A stretch of DNA of 64,000 nucleotides from Pomacea canaliculata (taxonomy: Eukaryota > Mollusca > Gastropoda > Architaenioglossa > Ampullariidae): the NCBI RefSeq assembly GCF_003073045.1, contig NC_037596.1:15441012-15505011 (forward strand). The letters are read 5' to 3'. Each line of letters begins with the position of its first letter. Position 1 is the stretch's first letter. The position numbers and the translations under genes are program-made. This document shows positions 24,701 to 36,974 of this stretch, one piece after another. Under the pieces are notes generated by a model. It made no database searches and was not told where the DNA came from. It saw only the letters and a program-made list of their open reading frames with translations.

Positions 24701-26678
24701 GTTGTGTAAACACTAATGTTGACTAAAGGACCCCGTATTTCTATTTTCTGCTTGTTGGCGGTCTACCCGAATCGTCTCATCTTTAGAGGTAAGTGAATCT
24801 TTATTTCTTTATAACCAGATGATGCAAAGTCTCCCGGTCCTGAGGAATGGAAAATGATTCTTCTAATAGTGTCAGCCTGTCTGCTAGGTGTTACGGTTTT
24901 TGTTGCTGTAGCCCTTATCCTGTGCATTCTGAAAAACACCAAACGACACGAATCAGGTAAGTTATATACAAAACAATGTTTGCTTCTTTTATTAAATATA
25001 TATCTATAAAAGAGTTAAAAGCTACCTCTCTATCTATATATATATATCATAAAATGTTAACTTCGATTTTAACAACTGTACTCTGCAAATATTAATATAG
25101 AAAATGATACAGGTCTTTAAAAGGTAAAACAACATTAAATTTAACAAGGAAGCGCAAAAATTCAATTTGTTTTACTCAATTATTTACAAAAAGAAATGTA
25201 CAGCATATTTTTGTTTCTCTATTTACTGTGAGCTCGTATGCATGTTTGTGTGTTTCTGTGTGTGTGTGATCGAGAGCGAAAAAAAAACAACAAAGAAATG
25301 TACAAAGCAAATTGTAATTTATTTTTGTGTTTTTTTTTGGATCACCTGACCAGCAGAAAGACCTCATAGGTATGTAAAGTTCAAACACCTTTTTTATGTA
25401 TACTTGCTTTCTGTAGCTTATTTATGTAACAACATATTAGGTTAAAAGTCGTGGTTTTTTTCTTTAACCTCTTACCCTAATATGTATAGAAATAGAGTCA
25501 CAGTTGGTCTTTTCCAAGACTGTTCATTGTGTTAAAATATTCTTTCAAGTTCCATTTTCATGTTCATGAAACATGTATTGAAATTCTAAGTGAGTGCACC
25601 ATCCTTCTTTGTTTGCAATAAAAGATTGAAATTGGTTTAAAAGAACAAGCTTTTAGTCTTTTCTCTATAAAACAAAAAGTGAAATAAAAAGAAACACTTA
25701 ATTCGAATAAACGAAATCTTACCTGAACGAGGAAATGGGTTTGGATAATCCTCTTTACGTTTCTTCGCTACAGGACCCGTATGATGTCAGCGAGAACAAT
25801 TGAAAACAACAATGACCAACACCAGGACGACATCTACAATAATGTTACAGGTGAGACAAAGCACTTTTCCTACCCACCCACCTTTGGCGCACTTTACACT
25901 CGAATGAATTTAATTGTTTCTAGGAGTTTTATGTACTTTCGTCCATTCTTGCTCGTAGTTAAGGTTCGTGTGGAAATTTCGTTACTTCCCACGACCACAC
26001 ACATACATACACACTAAAACCCTAACTCCATCACAGATGCAAATATCATCATCTCATAACCCAGCACTTCCATTCCCTAACCCTAACACCTTCAAACACT
26101 TACCCATTTATGTGTAAAAAAAGATTAAAGTTCACAGAGCCTAACAACCACTTTAATTTTCACATGTAAGATATTATACTTATCCTGTTTTTAATCTGTC
26201 TCAGAGGACGAAGCAGTAAGCCTCCCTCGTGCATCAAGCGCTTCAGAAACTCAGGTGAAAGTAGCTGGAGTTGAAGTTCACATTTATTTCCACTTGACTC
26301 CTCAGAGATATAAAATTATCCAATCTTCTTAGTTCATTTCCTGCAGTAAAAATTTAGAAAAAGGTAGTGAATAAATATTAATGATCAAACAGAAGTATTT
26401 AAAAAAACAAATCACCAGAAAATTGAAAGCTTAAAACGAGATGAATTATTCAAGAAACGAATGAAGCAAATACAGAGCAAAGAAGCAGAGTCATAAATGA
26501 TTCATCCTTCTTCTTTTTGTAACAGCTCCAAGAGTCAGCTTCCGGTGGTAGGAATCCTGACGGCTTGATATACGGAGATTTGGACTTCTCGAACAAGACA
26601 GCGACTAACATGATCATTGGTTCTGAGTCAGAGACACAGTATGCTGACATTCACTTTGCAGCTGCTGCCATAGAATAA
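21795..26678 (+). CDS. Gene C: three-Ig-domain receptor with ITIM/ITSM-like tail
   Basis: Nine exons: 21795-21864, 22761-23120, 23418-23702, 23964-24266, 24819-24956, 25354-25369, 25774-25850, 26205-26254, 26526-26678. They total 1452 nt, or 483 residues. The order is a signal peptide (MALPYILIGLLNLLLS), then three Ig-like domains, one per exon. The first contains a cysteine-rich insert (ACWCRC). The second has the classic IRVFCSFSNGHPPV and VRCEGP pair. The third has KVECKPIGSPPDF and GNWTLFLTND. A membrane helix lies at about residues 352-376. The tail of about 105 residues has three YxxPhi sites: DDIYNNV (Y412), GLIYGDLDF (Y449, LxYxxL ITIM form) and TQYADIHF (Y472, TxYxxI ITSM form). Such pairs recruit SH2 phosphatases in vertebrate receptors such as CD33-type Siglecs. 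An inhibitory role here is inference. AATAAA follows at 26716-26721. Confidence 0.87.
25354..25369 (+). other. 16-nt micro-exon with NAGNAG acceptor (gene C)
   Basis: This tiny cytoplasmic exon is required to keep the gene C frame (phase 1 in, phase 2 out). Its acceptor reads CAGCAG, so splicing may start at 25354 or 25357 and add or omit one alanine. The donor is GTATGT at 25370. Confidence 0.6.
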
Positions 26679-28241
26679 AGTATCTTTGAAACCATCTTAA
26701 CCACTAGTCATTTTTAATAAACTAAATATAAACAGCTATTTACTACCACACTTCTGGAACTATGCATACTAATGAATTACAACGACTAATTAAAAAGTAG
26801 AATATCTGCAGCAACATTAAAAGACTACTTGTATTATGTTTTGTGTAAAGAACTTATATTCAAAATTTTATGGATAAGTATATTTTTACCATTTAAGAAA
26901 TAATAAACTAAAGATATATATAAAGTATGTCAAGTTTTTAAAGTAATATAAATCTAATGCTGTATCACATTTTTGCTGTGATTTCGTGTTATCTTTAAAG
27001 ATGATTGATTTCATCTTCAATTTGTCACCCTTATGTGTAAATATAGACAGTATCTTTTTTTATTTTAAACAAGCACTCTCAGGTCTGTAATTAAAAAAAA
27101 TGTGTTTGTTCTTTTTACCACGACTAATATTGTTTCACACAGCTTTGTTGCCCTGCACTTTAAAACCAAACTGCCAAAACTCAATAGACAGATTAATGCT
27201 TATTGTAAAAGATAAACAAACATTTGAAAAGACGTATTAGATAAAGCAAATTATTTTGAATATTAAAAAGACAAATTCTTTCAGAAGTTTGCTGTACTGT
27301 TTTGTTTTATCTTAGTTTAAAGTTTATTAAAAGCGTTTAAATGTTGATAATACTAACTTTGCAGCCTTTGAATTTAGTAAACTAGTGCACCCATCCTTTG
27401 ACCCCTAAGCTCTTTCATTTTAATGACAAATTTAGGTCTGGTGAGATAGTTGTTACAGTGTGAAGTAGTTCTCCCTTGAATACACCTTGGGTATAACCCG
27501 TTCGATTTAGCCTTTTGAAAACATTAAGACAAAAGAACAAACCTCATTGACTTTTTAAAAGCTTTTTAAATGGGTGTTTTCACAAAAGTATGCTAATGTT
27601 TTACACTATTCGTAAGATATAACGCCTTGATTTTTAAAAAGAAAAGCAAGAAATATTTCAGGGGTTTTTATTTGTTTCTTTCTGCAGTACTGATAACTTT
27701 ATTTTTTAGTGTTTACAGCTGTTTGCAGTTTTTATCCGAGGTATTTTTGGGTGGGGGAAAGGTTGCTTGTTGATATATCCGTTTTTCTAAGGCGAATGAT
27801 TTTTCACCGAATTAAATAAAGCTGAATACTCAAATTTTCAATTTTTTTAAAACGTGTTTAAAATTTCTTTTTTATAGTGTCTTTTTAAACAATTTTTTTT
27901 AGCACTTATGTTCTGTCTGCCAAGTTTTTTTTAAGGTACTTTACTTTCTGATCTATTAATGTAAAGATAATTATATTATGTGGTATAGTCAGCGTGTTTA
28001 CAACAAATCGTTGTAGCCTTTACATGTTTGTTCGCTTTTTCACTAGAAATAGACAAAACGTAATTTTGAACTACTCGAACAAGGATATAAAAATCACGAA
28101 ATAAATGTTGATTTTACACATGTGTGTGATACATGGGGTATGAAAGGAACAGGAAGCAATCTTAAAGAGTGGATATGACAGTGTTCCGTGTCGAGATAAA
28201 TCAACATATGTACACTCTTCGTATGGATGAGCTAGTCGACA
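26679..28241. other. 3' flank of gene C and intergenic sequence
   Basis: It contains the gene C poly(A) signal at 26716-26721. The rest is AT-rich with several short homopolymer runs. No exon was recognised. Confidence 0.45.
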
Positions 28242-28441
28242 CTTCTCAGCCCTTGAGTTTTCCCATCAGCTGGTTTAGTATTAATGATAAATATGTGACA
28301 CCCAGTAACACTAGAAGAAGTCAGTGTGCTTTGTCCTAAAGCTACTTTACACTAAGACCAAACATTTAAGTACAGTGCCGGCATTTTACTTTCACTTAGT
28401 TTAACTGAAACAGGAAAGGACACTAGAATGGTTAGACATTA
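28242..28441 (+). repeat. Unclassified interspersed repeat R1, copy 1
   Basis: About 200 bp closely matches 54009-54206 in the same orientation, including the shared stretches TATGTGACACCCAGTAA and GCCGGCATTTTACTTTCACT. No open frame, terminal repeats or polymerase III boxes were recognised, so the class is unknown. Confidence 0.8.
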
Positions 28442-30038
28442 CTTGTAGTTTCAAATGTTCCTGTTTTTCTACACAGGGACTGTGAAATGCAGTCCTAATA
28501 GTTGGAGCTCAGTATTTATAAGAATTATGTGTGAAATTTGTCAGGTTTGGTTTATTTATTGGGTTCAGTTCTGAGTGCCTCATTTTGACATTTCGCTGAA
28601 GTCAAAATAAAGAGCAGCGGTTAAATCCCAATGTTACCTTATTAGCCATGTAGAGTTAATCTTATTGGTCTACCTTTTTGTTCATCCTATCTTTTATCCT
28701 CTTTTTCTTACATTCTTTCTCAACATCTCATTGTGTATAAAAACCAGATATATATATATATATGTGTGTACTAAACTCTTCAAAGACAAAGATAAACACA
28801 AACTTATACGTATACAGATTTGTAGAGAACAGATGGAGACGACCATGTGAACAGACGTTCGAAAGACCGTCCTGGGCAGAAATGCTGCCTCTCGTTTTCT
28901 TGCTTTCTTCAACTGATCTCTACCACCCGGTTTGGCAACATCACACTTGCATGTGTGCATAATCAGCACTTGACACAATGTACAGACGTTCCACTAAATA
29001 AAATGTGACTCTCCACGACGATGAGTCTCAGTTTTGTGCTAGAGGCCCCGAAAGGTCTTAGGGGTCACTTTTGTGTAATTGACTTTTCTTTAAAAATGGA
29101 TTCCTTGGTTATTAAACTATCAGAAAAATGCACTGCGATGTTAAAATAAAAGTTAGAAATCGACTTATAATACGTTTTAATCGAGTTACCCTACTGCGAT
29201 CCATACCGCTGTCAGACGAAATTCAAAAGTTGTTTCTCTACTGTTTCCCTTTCATAACCCATCGTGTTATACCTTGACAGAAAGCTCGGAGTCAGTATGT
29301 TCAACTTCTTTAAAGAACGATTCAAATATTAACCAGTCAAAAGATTTGTCTGCAAAAGTTTAGGAGTAAATATTTGAACCCGCTTTTCTCAAAATGGCCG
29401 CCGCCGCACTTTCACACTTCAAACGTTTATAACTCACTCAATTTTAAAACTACAAGAACAACTTTTGTATCAAAAGAAAGTTCAGAAACTGTACTTTTTA
29501 AAAATTTATAATTTGGCAATTCTGAAATTCGCGACTTAAGACTCATTTCTTAGTGAAGGGCCACATATATTTAAACAGTTATAAGCAAAGATTCAACTTC
29601 ATGAAATTAAAGATTCTTGTCTAAAGGCAATAAAATGTAATAACAGTAAAACAAAATTATCAAAAGCACAAACGCTAAAATAATATTAAAAACAATGATT
29701 AAATCCGAAATAAATCAGTTATAAGGACAAGGTCAATACAAGGTATAAATTAATTTGAATGCAGCAGTTCTTTTCCTTATATTAGTTCTTGAATATAACA
29801 AAAATAAAATGAGAATCATATGCTTGGCAGTAACCGCTGGCATTTTATAAATTTGCATTTCAGCGCTGAAAGAATGACTGTGCGTGGCACGAATCTCTAT
29901 TTCCTTGTTCCCCGCTGGGTAAAAATATGAAAATAATACAAGAATACAAAGCTGCAGATAGCTGATCTCGAACATTTAAATTCACTGCAAACATTTCTTC
30001 CGGCTCAGTGTCACGGGGTCAGTACAACAGGGTAGAGC
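28442..30038. other. Intergenic between genes C and D
   Basis: No gene recognised. A short TA microsatellite lies at about 28750-28766. The segment near 29020-29060 has some GC-rich structure but no assignable repeat family. Confidence 0.45.
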
Positions 30039-30878
30039 ATGGGATCACAATACTGTTTATCCTTCTTGGCTGTTTTGTTTCTCCAAATAGGAACAGCCAC
30101 TGCCTACGCTTGTAAGTCAGATTTTATTTTTATTTAGTCGTTATTAATAAGTACCCAATGACAATTTTTCACATTTTTGTCGGTGGTATAAGTTACTTCT
30201 GCTAACGAAAAAATTAATGATTTGTCCTTTCATAAAATTTCGATTTAGTGATATTTTGGTTTAGTTCCTTTTGAGTCGCCTTTTTGTTTCTTATGTTATA
30301 TTATCCATTAATTTTTTCTCTGTATTATTTTCAATTTTATGTCTAAGGCTCCTAAGGATAAAATTATGTACCTCCTATTTTTGTAATACCTGTGCAGATG
30401 AGATTTTACTATTCTTTGCTGTGCAGGTGTAATACTTGGCGCAAATCAAACACCTCACGAGGAAATAACAATTGAAGAGAACACACAAGCTAATTTCAGC
30501 TTTCAGCTGAGATTGGAAAGAAGTATTACAGAATCTGCTTTTGTAATTGAAATTAAGATGTCCGAAAATGGAAAATATTATGATGCTTGCCGATGCCGGT
30601 GGCTGTCTAAGAATAACGGCGTCTGCAAAAATCAGAGAAATGTTTCCATTTGCGAGACCGACAGTTATGAGATGCGCTTCTCTCTGCTTGTCCAGCGGAG
30701 TTATGGCGACATCATATGGGAATTATACACAACAAATTGCACTCCACTGACACTGAGGAAAACTAAATTACAAGTCACATGTAAGAGATTCGAAAAAGAA
30801 CGCTAAAATAAAATATTTTAAAATTATTTAACTATACATTTTTCTTGCATTACTACTTTGTTTTCACTATAACTAATA

Positions 30879-30925
<47 letters not shown>

Positions 30926-31845
30926 CAGATAGCGAGTGAGTGTGAGGGAAACCTGAAACAACAGAAAAAAAGAGATATAAAATGATTCTTTAATATATTT
31001 CCCAATCTATGGGTTACACAAGAAAAAGCAACTTGGCAAAATACGAAAATTGCATATTGCTGAACTATTATCTCCTGTATAATATACTGAATTACATATA
31101 AGGATGTATTTAGGATAAACAAGCTTCTGCAAATTATTATTTTGTCAACAGATTCGGCAAAGGTCACAGGACTGGAGGTCGATGGACAAGAAGTTAATGA
31201 GACTTATCTTGTCGAGGACAATCAAAAGGTCAACATATCGTGCTCCTTTACCAATGGAAATCCTCCAGTCAGTGTTCGCCTAATGGATGACATCGGGAGT
31301 GCACTAAACTCTTCAAAACATAAAGAAGGCCCTCTCACGCTCATTATCGGAATGTTTCGCTGTTCCGAAGTCTGGCCAACCGTCAGATGTGAAGCTGCTG
31401 GCTCGAAACTGAACAGATCGGTGACCATTTTGGGTAGATGTGAGTATCCTACATGGTCAACCAATCAATCTATTAATCAATCAATCATCTTCATTTTTCT
31501 TGTCTTACTTTTCTTATTTTTTCAGGTCTGCCTCAGTTGTCCCACATTGGTTCCCAATTGGTTGCGTTGCCAAAAGTGTTAAAGGAAGGTCTCAAACTAA
31601 GACTACGATCCTACACAAGTGATATCAGGAACTGTCTGGTGACCAAATTGCCCCCTCAACCTACCACAAAGAAAGTCACATGCGAATTAAGTGGCAGAAT
31701 CCCAAATTTCAGCTTAACAATGCGCTTTGCTGGAGAAATGTTGATTGATGAAGGGATTTGGATATTACATGCCATAACAGAGCTAGGCTTCTCAAACATC
31801 ACATTTGTGCTCATTAATAACACTGGTGGAGGTGAGTATCAATAA
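30039..31845 (+). CDS. Gene D: three-Ig-domain protein without a visible membrane exon
   Basis: Four exons: 30039-30111, 30427-30780, 31152-31439, 31526-31831. Reading on past the last donor adds four residues and meets TAA at 31843-31845, giving 344 residues. The signal peptide begins MGSQYCLSFLAVLFLQ. The three Ig-like exons match gene C domain for domain. The first keeps the cysteine-rich insert (ACRCRW...VCKNQ...SICE) and the SYGDIIWELY block. The second has VNISCSFTNGNPPVSVRL and VRCEAAG. The third has KVTCELSGRIPNFSLTM. No membrane helix or cytoplasmic exon was found before gene E begins at 34.2 kb. The simplest reading is a secreted form, with AATAAA at 31927-31932 in support. Alternatively, the phase-1 donor at 31832 could splice to a distant exon, including those of gene E, or D could be a 3'-truncated copy. 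Confidence 0.78.
30882..30928. repeat. (GA)n microsatellite
   Basis: An interrupted GA dinucleotide tract lies in the second intron of gene D, about 220 bp before exon 3. Confidence 0.95.
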
Positions 31846-34213
31846 TATAACTAGTTATCTTCAGGTCTCTACTTTATCGACTAATCGCTATTTTAACAAA
31901 ATATTGGTGAAATATTTTTTATCAAGAATAAAAAATACATATTTCGATATGTACAAACCCCCCTCATGATTATTTTGAAATTAACGTTTTAGAAAGATAA
32001 TTGTTTAGTGACCTGAGATAAGGGATTCAAATTGCACACAATAGCATCCCTGTAGAATCAAAGTCGATTTGATAAATAATAATTCATTTATGAAATTATG
32101 GCTTGAAGGCTTTGATACATGCTCTTCATACCTTCGGTATAGGATTATTTATTTTTGAAGATAAGACAGTTAAGGTTAGGAGTAACAAATAAAAATGCCC
32201 AATAAGAATCATAAGAAAGAAAGATGTTAAGTTCAGTTACAGCAATTGCAGTTTCCGTTCTTATTACTTGTAGGTTTTTGTACTCCTCTCTAATTAAATT
32301 AGCTGCGGTAGTGGCATTAAAACACCAAATATTGACATTGGGAATTTCTCTCGCCTAATTACTTAGGGATATTTTTTCGAATTTTGGTTTGGCCATTGGC
32401 GAATTTTGATTGATGCACGTCTTGAGGATGGTTTTCTGACGCTTGTTTTCAACAGTATAATGTACTTCTGTAACATAAAATTTAAGATAAAATGCAACAC
32501 ATAACGAATGTCAAAAACGTCTAAGGTTGAAACGATTTTCAAACATGAAAATTGTTTGTACGCCTTATGATGACATATGCCAAGGGCTTAGGCTGGCGTG
32601 TTGACAACGACACCCTAAGAATTGAAATTTTACCAGTTGTATGTCCTATAAGTCTATAGCTTTATTCTTACGCTTTCTGCAAGGGTGAAGTCGTTTCTGC
32701 GTTGGGTCAGCGTAATCGTTTCGATGTGAGTGAAGTGATAAAAGTACAATTTAATTATTATATCAAGTGTTGACTATGAAGTCATCTGGATTTGGTTTCG
32801 AAGGGCCTAGGCCCAATTTTGCCGAACGTGCTACTATGGAAAACAAACGTAAATGTACACACTATGGGGGGGGGGGGGCTGAACTGTTTGGTACTTGAGT
32901 TGAAAGCTGTCAACCATACGCGAGACACAAGTGGCCAAGTCCCGATGTTGAGCCTTAACTGTGAAGTAAGAGGCAGCAAGGAACGCTACACATCTAGCTG
33001 GTGAGTATCCCACAACTGTTAAAAACACAAAGCTATTATTTTAACATTTCTTACACATCATGATTTTTCATTATTGGCTATAGAACATAACATTTTAAAA
33101 CAGTAAAATGCATGTTTCTACTTAAGTGTGAATACTAGAGACCCTGATTGCAAATGAACGCACACTCTTTTCTTTTTTCTCTATCTCTCTGCATGCAACA
33201 GACGGAAACACACAACATTAATGTAAATCATTGCAGTCAGGAAAACTAACTACAATAAAGATAAATATACAAGTAAAAGAACCTTACATTCTAATCTCTG
33301 AGGTTATCTTTGTACGGGTATATTTAGAAGCTTATGACTCAATAATACAGCCACACCTTTTTACTTCCCTCATGAAAGCCGTCAACCAAAGAATCTTTGG
33401 ATTGGCGTCATGTCAAGTTCTTAATAAGTAGCGACAGCTATGAGTAGAAGGGTAAAAAGAGCTACCATTTGAGTAGATAAGCTAGTTTTTGAAAGCAGAG
33501 ACCAAAATACTTATGCATTAAAGCAAACCATAGCAAAAAGAGATCTTTATACATTTTAGTTGTTGAAGAGCAAGCGTGAAACTGTGAACTGTGTATGTAA
33601 CATTAATCTTAGTTGTTTTTGCTCATCCTTCCTTTTTTCGTTTAAAAACATCTTTTACTGAACAAGACTTTTATATTGTGTACAACGTTAACAATTAAAG
33701 TAGCTCTTACAAAAAACTAGCTTCTCTTTTGAAGTTATTATTCTAGCGACCAGAAAGTAAAATTGGATTCTCTTCTGATCCCAGCAGGATTTACGTGTTG
33801 AATCCACTATTATATTTGTGCCACCTTTAAATACACTCAAAGATCAAGAGAGTTATACCCAACAAAACCAATTCTTAATAACTTCATCTTAGATACATGT
33901 TTTTTAATTTGCAGTGATTGCAAACTATATTAAAAAAGGTGTTAATGACAGTTACACTTATATTAATATATTATTAGTGAATTAAATGTCGCGGAGATAC
34001 TATTTATAATGTTTTACTGCCACAACATTAAAAAAACACAAAACCTTTACTGTTAGGTTACAAACAAACACTGTAGGTGTAATTTTACTAAACAATGAAA
34101 AATCAATGTATATATGTATTATACGGTTTTGAAACAGCAAATGGTTTAAGTGATTCCTTTACATGCCAGATGTAATTAATTATTTAAAGAATAACAATTT
34201 TTCTCAGTTTCAG
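31846..34213. other. Between genes D and E: no membrane exon found
   Basis: This stretch was searched for a hydrophobic phase-1 exon that would complete gene D. None with acceptor, helix and donor or stop was seen. AATAAA at 31927-31932 lies about 80 bp after the read-through stop. A run of about 13 G bases lies near 32866-32878. Confidence 0.45.
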
Positions 34214-34244
34214 ATTTCCCATTTGACAGTCAACGCCCTTTAAA

Positions 34245-36974
34245 ATGAAGAATGTTTTCTGTTTCTTCTGCCTCTTTTTAAATACCGTAGGTATGTGTAT
34301 TGTGCGATTCCTTATCCTTATTAAGTTTTGTTCATCTTGGCAGTAAATGGAAAGATATATAGTTGGAAGTGGGGTAAGAAAAAGCAGTAACTGAAAATGT
34401 TTGGACTGTCAGTTACATAAAAAAGCCGCTTTTTATCGCATTCCTGCTTGTTGAAAGAAAGTACAAATTCCTGAGCTCTTTCAGTTGGTGGGGAAAAGCT
34501 TACTCCTATATAGGCCTGATACATAATAGTATGTCTCCCAGAACCATGCTTGTTTGTATTTATTGCACATACTTTGTCATTTGCTTAATAAAATGGGTGT
34601 ATGTGTGTGTTTCTTTGCAGAAAAAACAGAAACAAGTTGTAATGTAGAAGAGACGATTTTAAAATGCAGCGTTTTGGAAAACTCGATCGGTGACCGGAAA
34701 GATCTTAGTATCTCTTTACATCCCGACGGTGGACCTTCAGGTACATTTTAATGAGATGATTCTTAATTTTTTTAAAAATTTAACAGATTTTATTAAGTAG
34801 AACATCATTGTAATAACATTTACGTGCCTTTATTTGAACAACAGATTCATGTTAAAGAAGCTATGCAGGAGAGCTTAACATGTTTGCTGCACATTTTTCT
34901 ATTTTAGTACTTTAGGGCTCTTCAAATGAAATGATCAGATAAAAAATATATATTTTCATTCTTTAAAATAAACAACAATTACACAGAATTGCTGGTTGAC
35001 TGTGCATGGGAAAAGGACGAGCCTAACTGCATCCTACTGCCAGGTGTGATATTGAGACAACCGGTGTCAAACATCGTCGAAATAAGCCTTACAAGACGAG
35101 ATATAAGCAATCCAAAATGTGAACCTGGTGGATCAAGCCCTGAAATTATTTATCCCTGTCAGCTTCGCGAAGCCCAAGATGAAGACTCAGTTGAAGACAC
35201 ATGGCAGGAAGAAAAAGTGCTTCAAATGCAGCAGGACACACCAAATAAAAAAACTCCTTCCAAGATCGATTCAGTTGAAACAGGTAAATTCCATTACAAT
35301 ATTTAAAAGTCTATATTTTCAAGGATGCTCATTTCCTTGTAGTGTTCGGTAGAGGTCTATCTGTATGATATTTTCTACCTATTCCTTTGATTATTTATAT
35401 AACAGTATACCTGTCTCGAGATCAGCACTTTATTAAACATCATTGGATTACGATTTCTCGTCATTTTGATTATCTTTGTATCTGTCATTGTCAGCGCCTA
35501 CGCACTCTGCCTGCTTTTTTTCAACTTTTATTTAATTTGCCTTTACGAGTATCCCCGTGTTATCCCCATTAACTTCGATCTCCTTAACGGTAGTGACATA
35601 AGCTTGATGCCACTCATCTTTTACCAGACAGCAGAAGTTCCACTAGTTTAATTTTATAATTCTATTTTTATGTAACCGGCCGAGAAGGCAAGATGGCTGA
35701 CTTCCTGACAACGACATTACAACTATTAGTTCTGTGCTCGCTGATCTTCAGTTCCCTGTGAGGATCTAGGCATTCCTCAAAACAGTTCTACCATTGTCCT
35801 GTGGTAACTTAATTGGGGAATGAAGTGTAGCACTCTAGTAGTGTACTGTTATATCTTTGTAGAGGGTAGGGGTCGACAGTTCCCAGGGCTGTCCCTTTCT
35901 CACACAGGTGGTGTTCGTTCGGCATCTGTACGTGGCATTGCAGTCGTTACAGGCATCACGTGTGTGATCCTGGACTGGGACAGGCTCGATTCCGTGTCAC
36001 CGGGAGAGCAGTCGTCGCTCTCGTACTTGGCTGGCAAAACGAGCGGGAAAGTCCTTAGCTTGTTGTGACTACCGACTGGTACAGGTCTCTACCTACTCTC
36101 AAACGTTGACCCACAGTACTAGAACAGCTGTAACAATTGGGAGCTAAATCAATGTACGCATGTATGTGATAGCTAGTTGTAGTTTTAACAAGAAGTAACA
36201 GAGGTGTAATAGTGGAAGTACGTTTAGCACGATTAGTACTGGGACACCGGCTAGTAAAGTCATTTTATTGTATTATGTAATTTTTATGCTCTTTTCTATT
36301 AAATAAATCTTTGATGTTTTACTTTAAATAACACGGAATTAAGTCGTCTGTTAAAGGCATGGAAGGGGTGGAGACTCTGGAGCTACGTAGTGAAAATAAG
36401 TGATCGACGTGATTGTCGTACGTAAGTTTTCTTTTCAAGACCCGTGTTGACGTGGGTGCCAAGAGTTAAGCTTAACTTTCGCCCACAGCCTCGGTTTCCC
36501 GGGGCCAGTGTTTCTGAAATTTCTGAAACACACACACCCACATGGACGCACACTTTTAAGCTCATAATGTATAATGCGATTTGGAAGGAGCATAAAGGCA
36601 GAAAAATGAGTATAAAGTATTCCTTAGATTACACTTATGGGTTTTATGAGGAAATTCTGGTTTTTATTTATGTTGTCAAACGTTTTAATCTAATACTTTC
36701 TTAACAAACATTAACTGACTAAATAAACATGTTTAAGCACAGAGAAAAACAGCAAAACACCGAACTCTGTTATTGGAAATGCTGCTGGAATAGTTGCACT
36801 TTTATCCCTAATCATCTTTGTGGTTTGGCGCATATGGAATCCAAGAAACCCGGTAAATATACGTTTTATTTTTTATGAATAAGCAGAGTAGAAAAGAAGG
36901 AAACTTAAATAAATTGAAATTAAAATATTATTTTAATACAGGCTTCTCACAAGGAGTGGAATCCTTTCGCCTAG
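34245..36974 (+). CDS. Gene E: one-Ig-domain membrane receptor, short tail
   Basis: Five coding exons: 34245-34290 (exon 34214-34290), 34621-34740, 34987-35283, 36743-36852, 36942-36974. They total 606 nt, or 201 residues. The signal peptide starts MKNVFCFFCLFLNTV. The split Ig-like domain keeps ILKCSV in exon 2 and LLVDCAWEKDEPNC in exon 3, but lacks the GxYxC F-strand form seen in A, B, F and G (here NPKCEPGG). An acidic, lysine-containing stalk follows (about residues 105-154), then a helix at about 163-184 (GNAAGIVALLSLIIFVVW) and the short tail RIWNPRNPASHKEWNPFA. The intron before the helix is 1.46 kb and contains unassigned, probably inserted DNA. Sequence is clearly more diverged from the other members than F and G are from each other. 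Confidence 0.8.

Noticed and set aside
32792-33028. Overlapping frames around the G-run at 32866-32878
   Set aside because: They run through a homopolymer on both strands and show no domain. No fit as a missing membrane exon of gene D.
35678-36340. Possible LTR-type or other retroelement in the gene E intron
   Set aside because: The composition is unlike its surroundings, but no paired terminal repeat, primer site or coding domain was seen, so no family is claimed.
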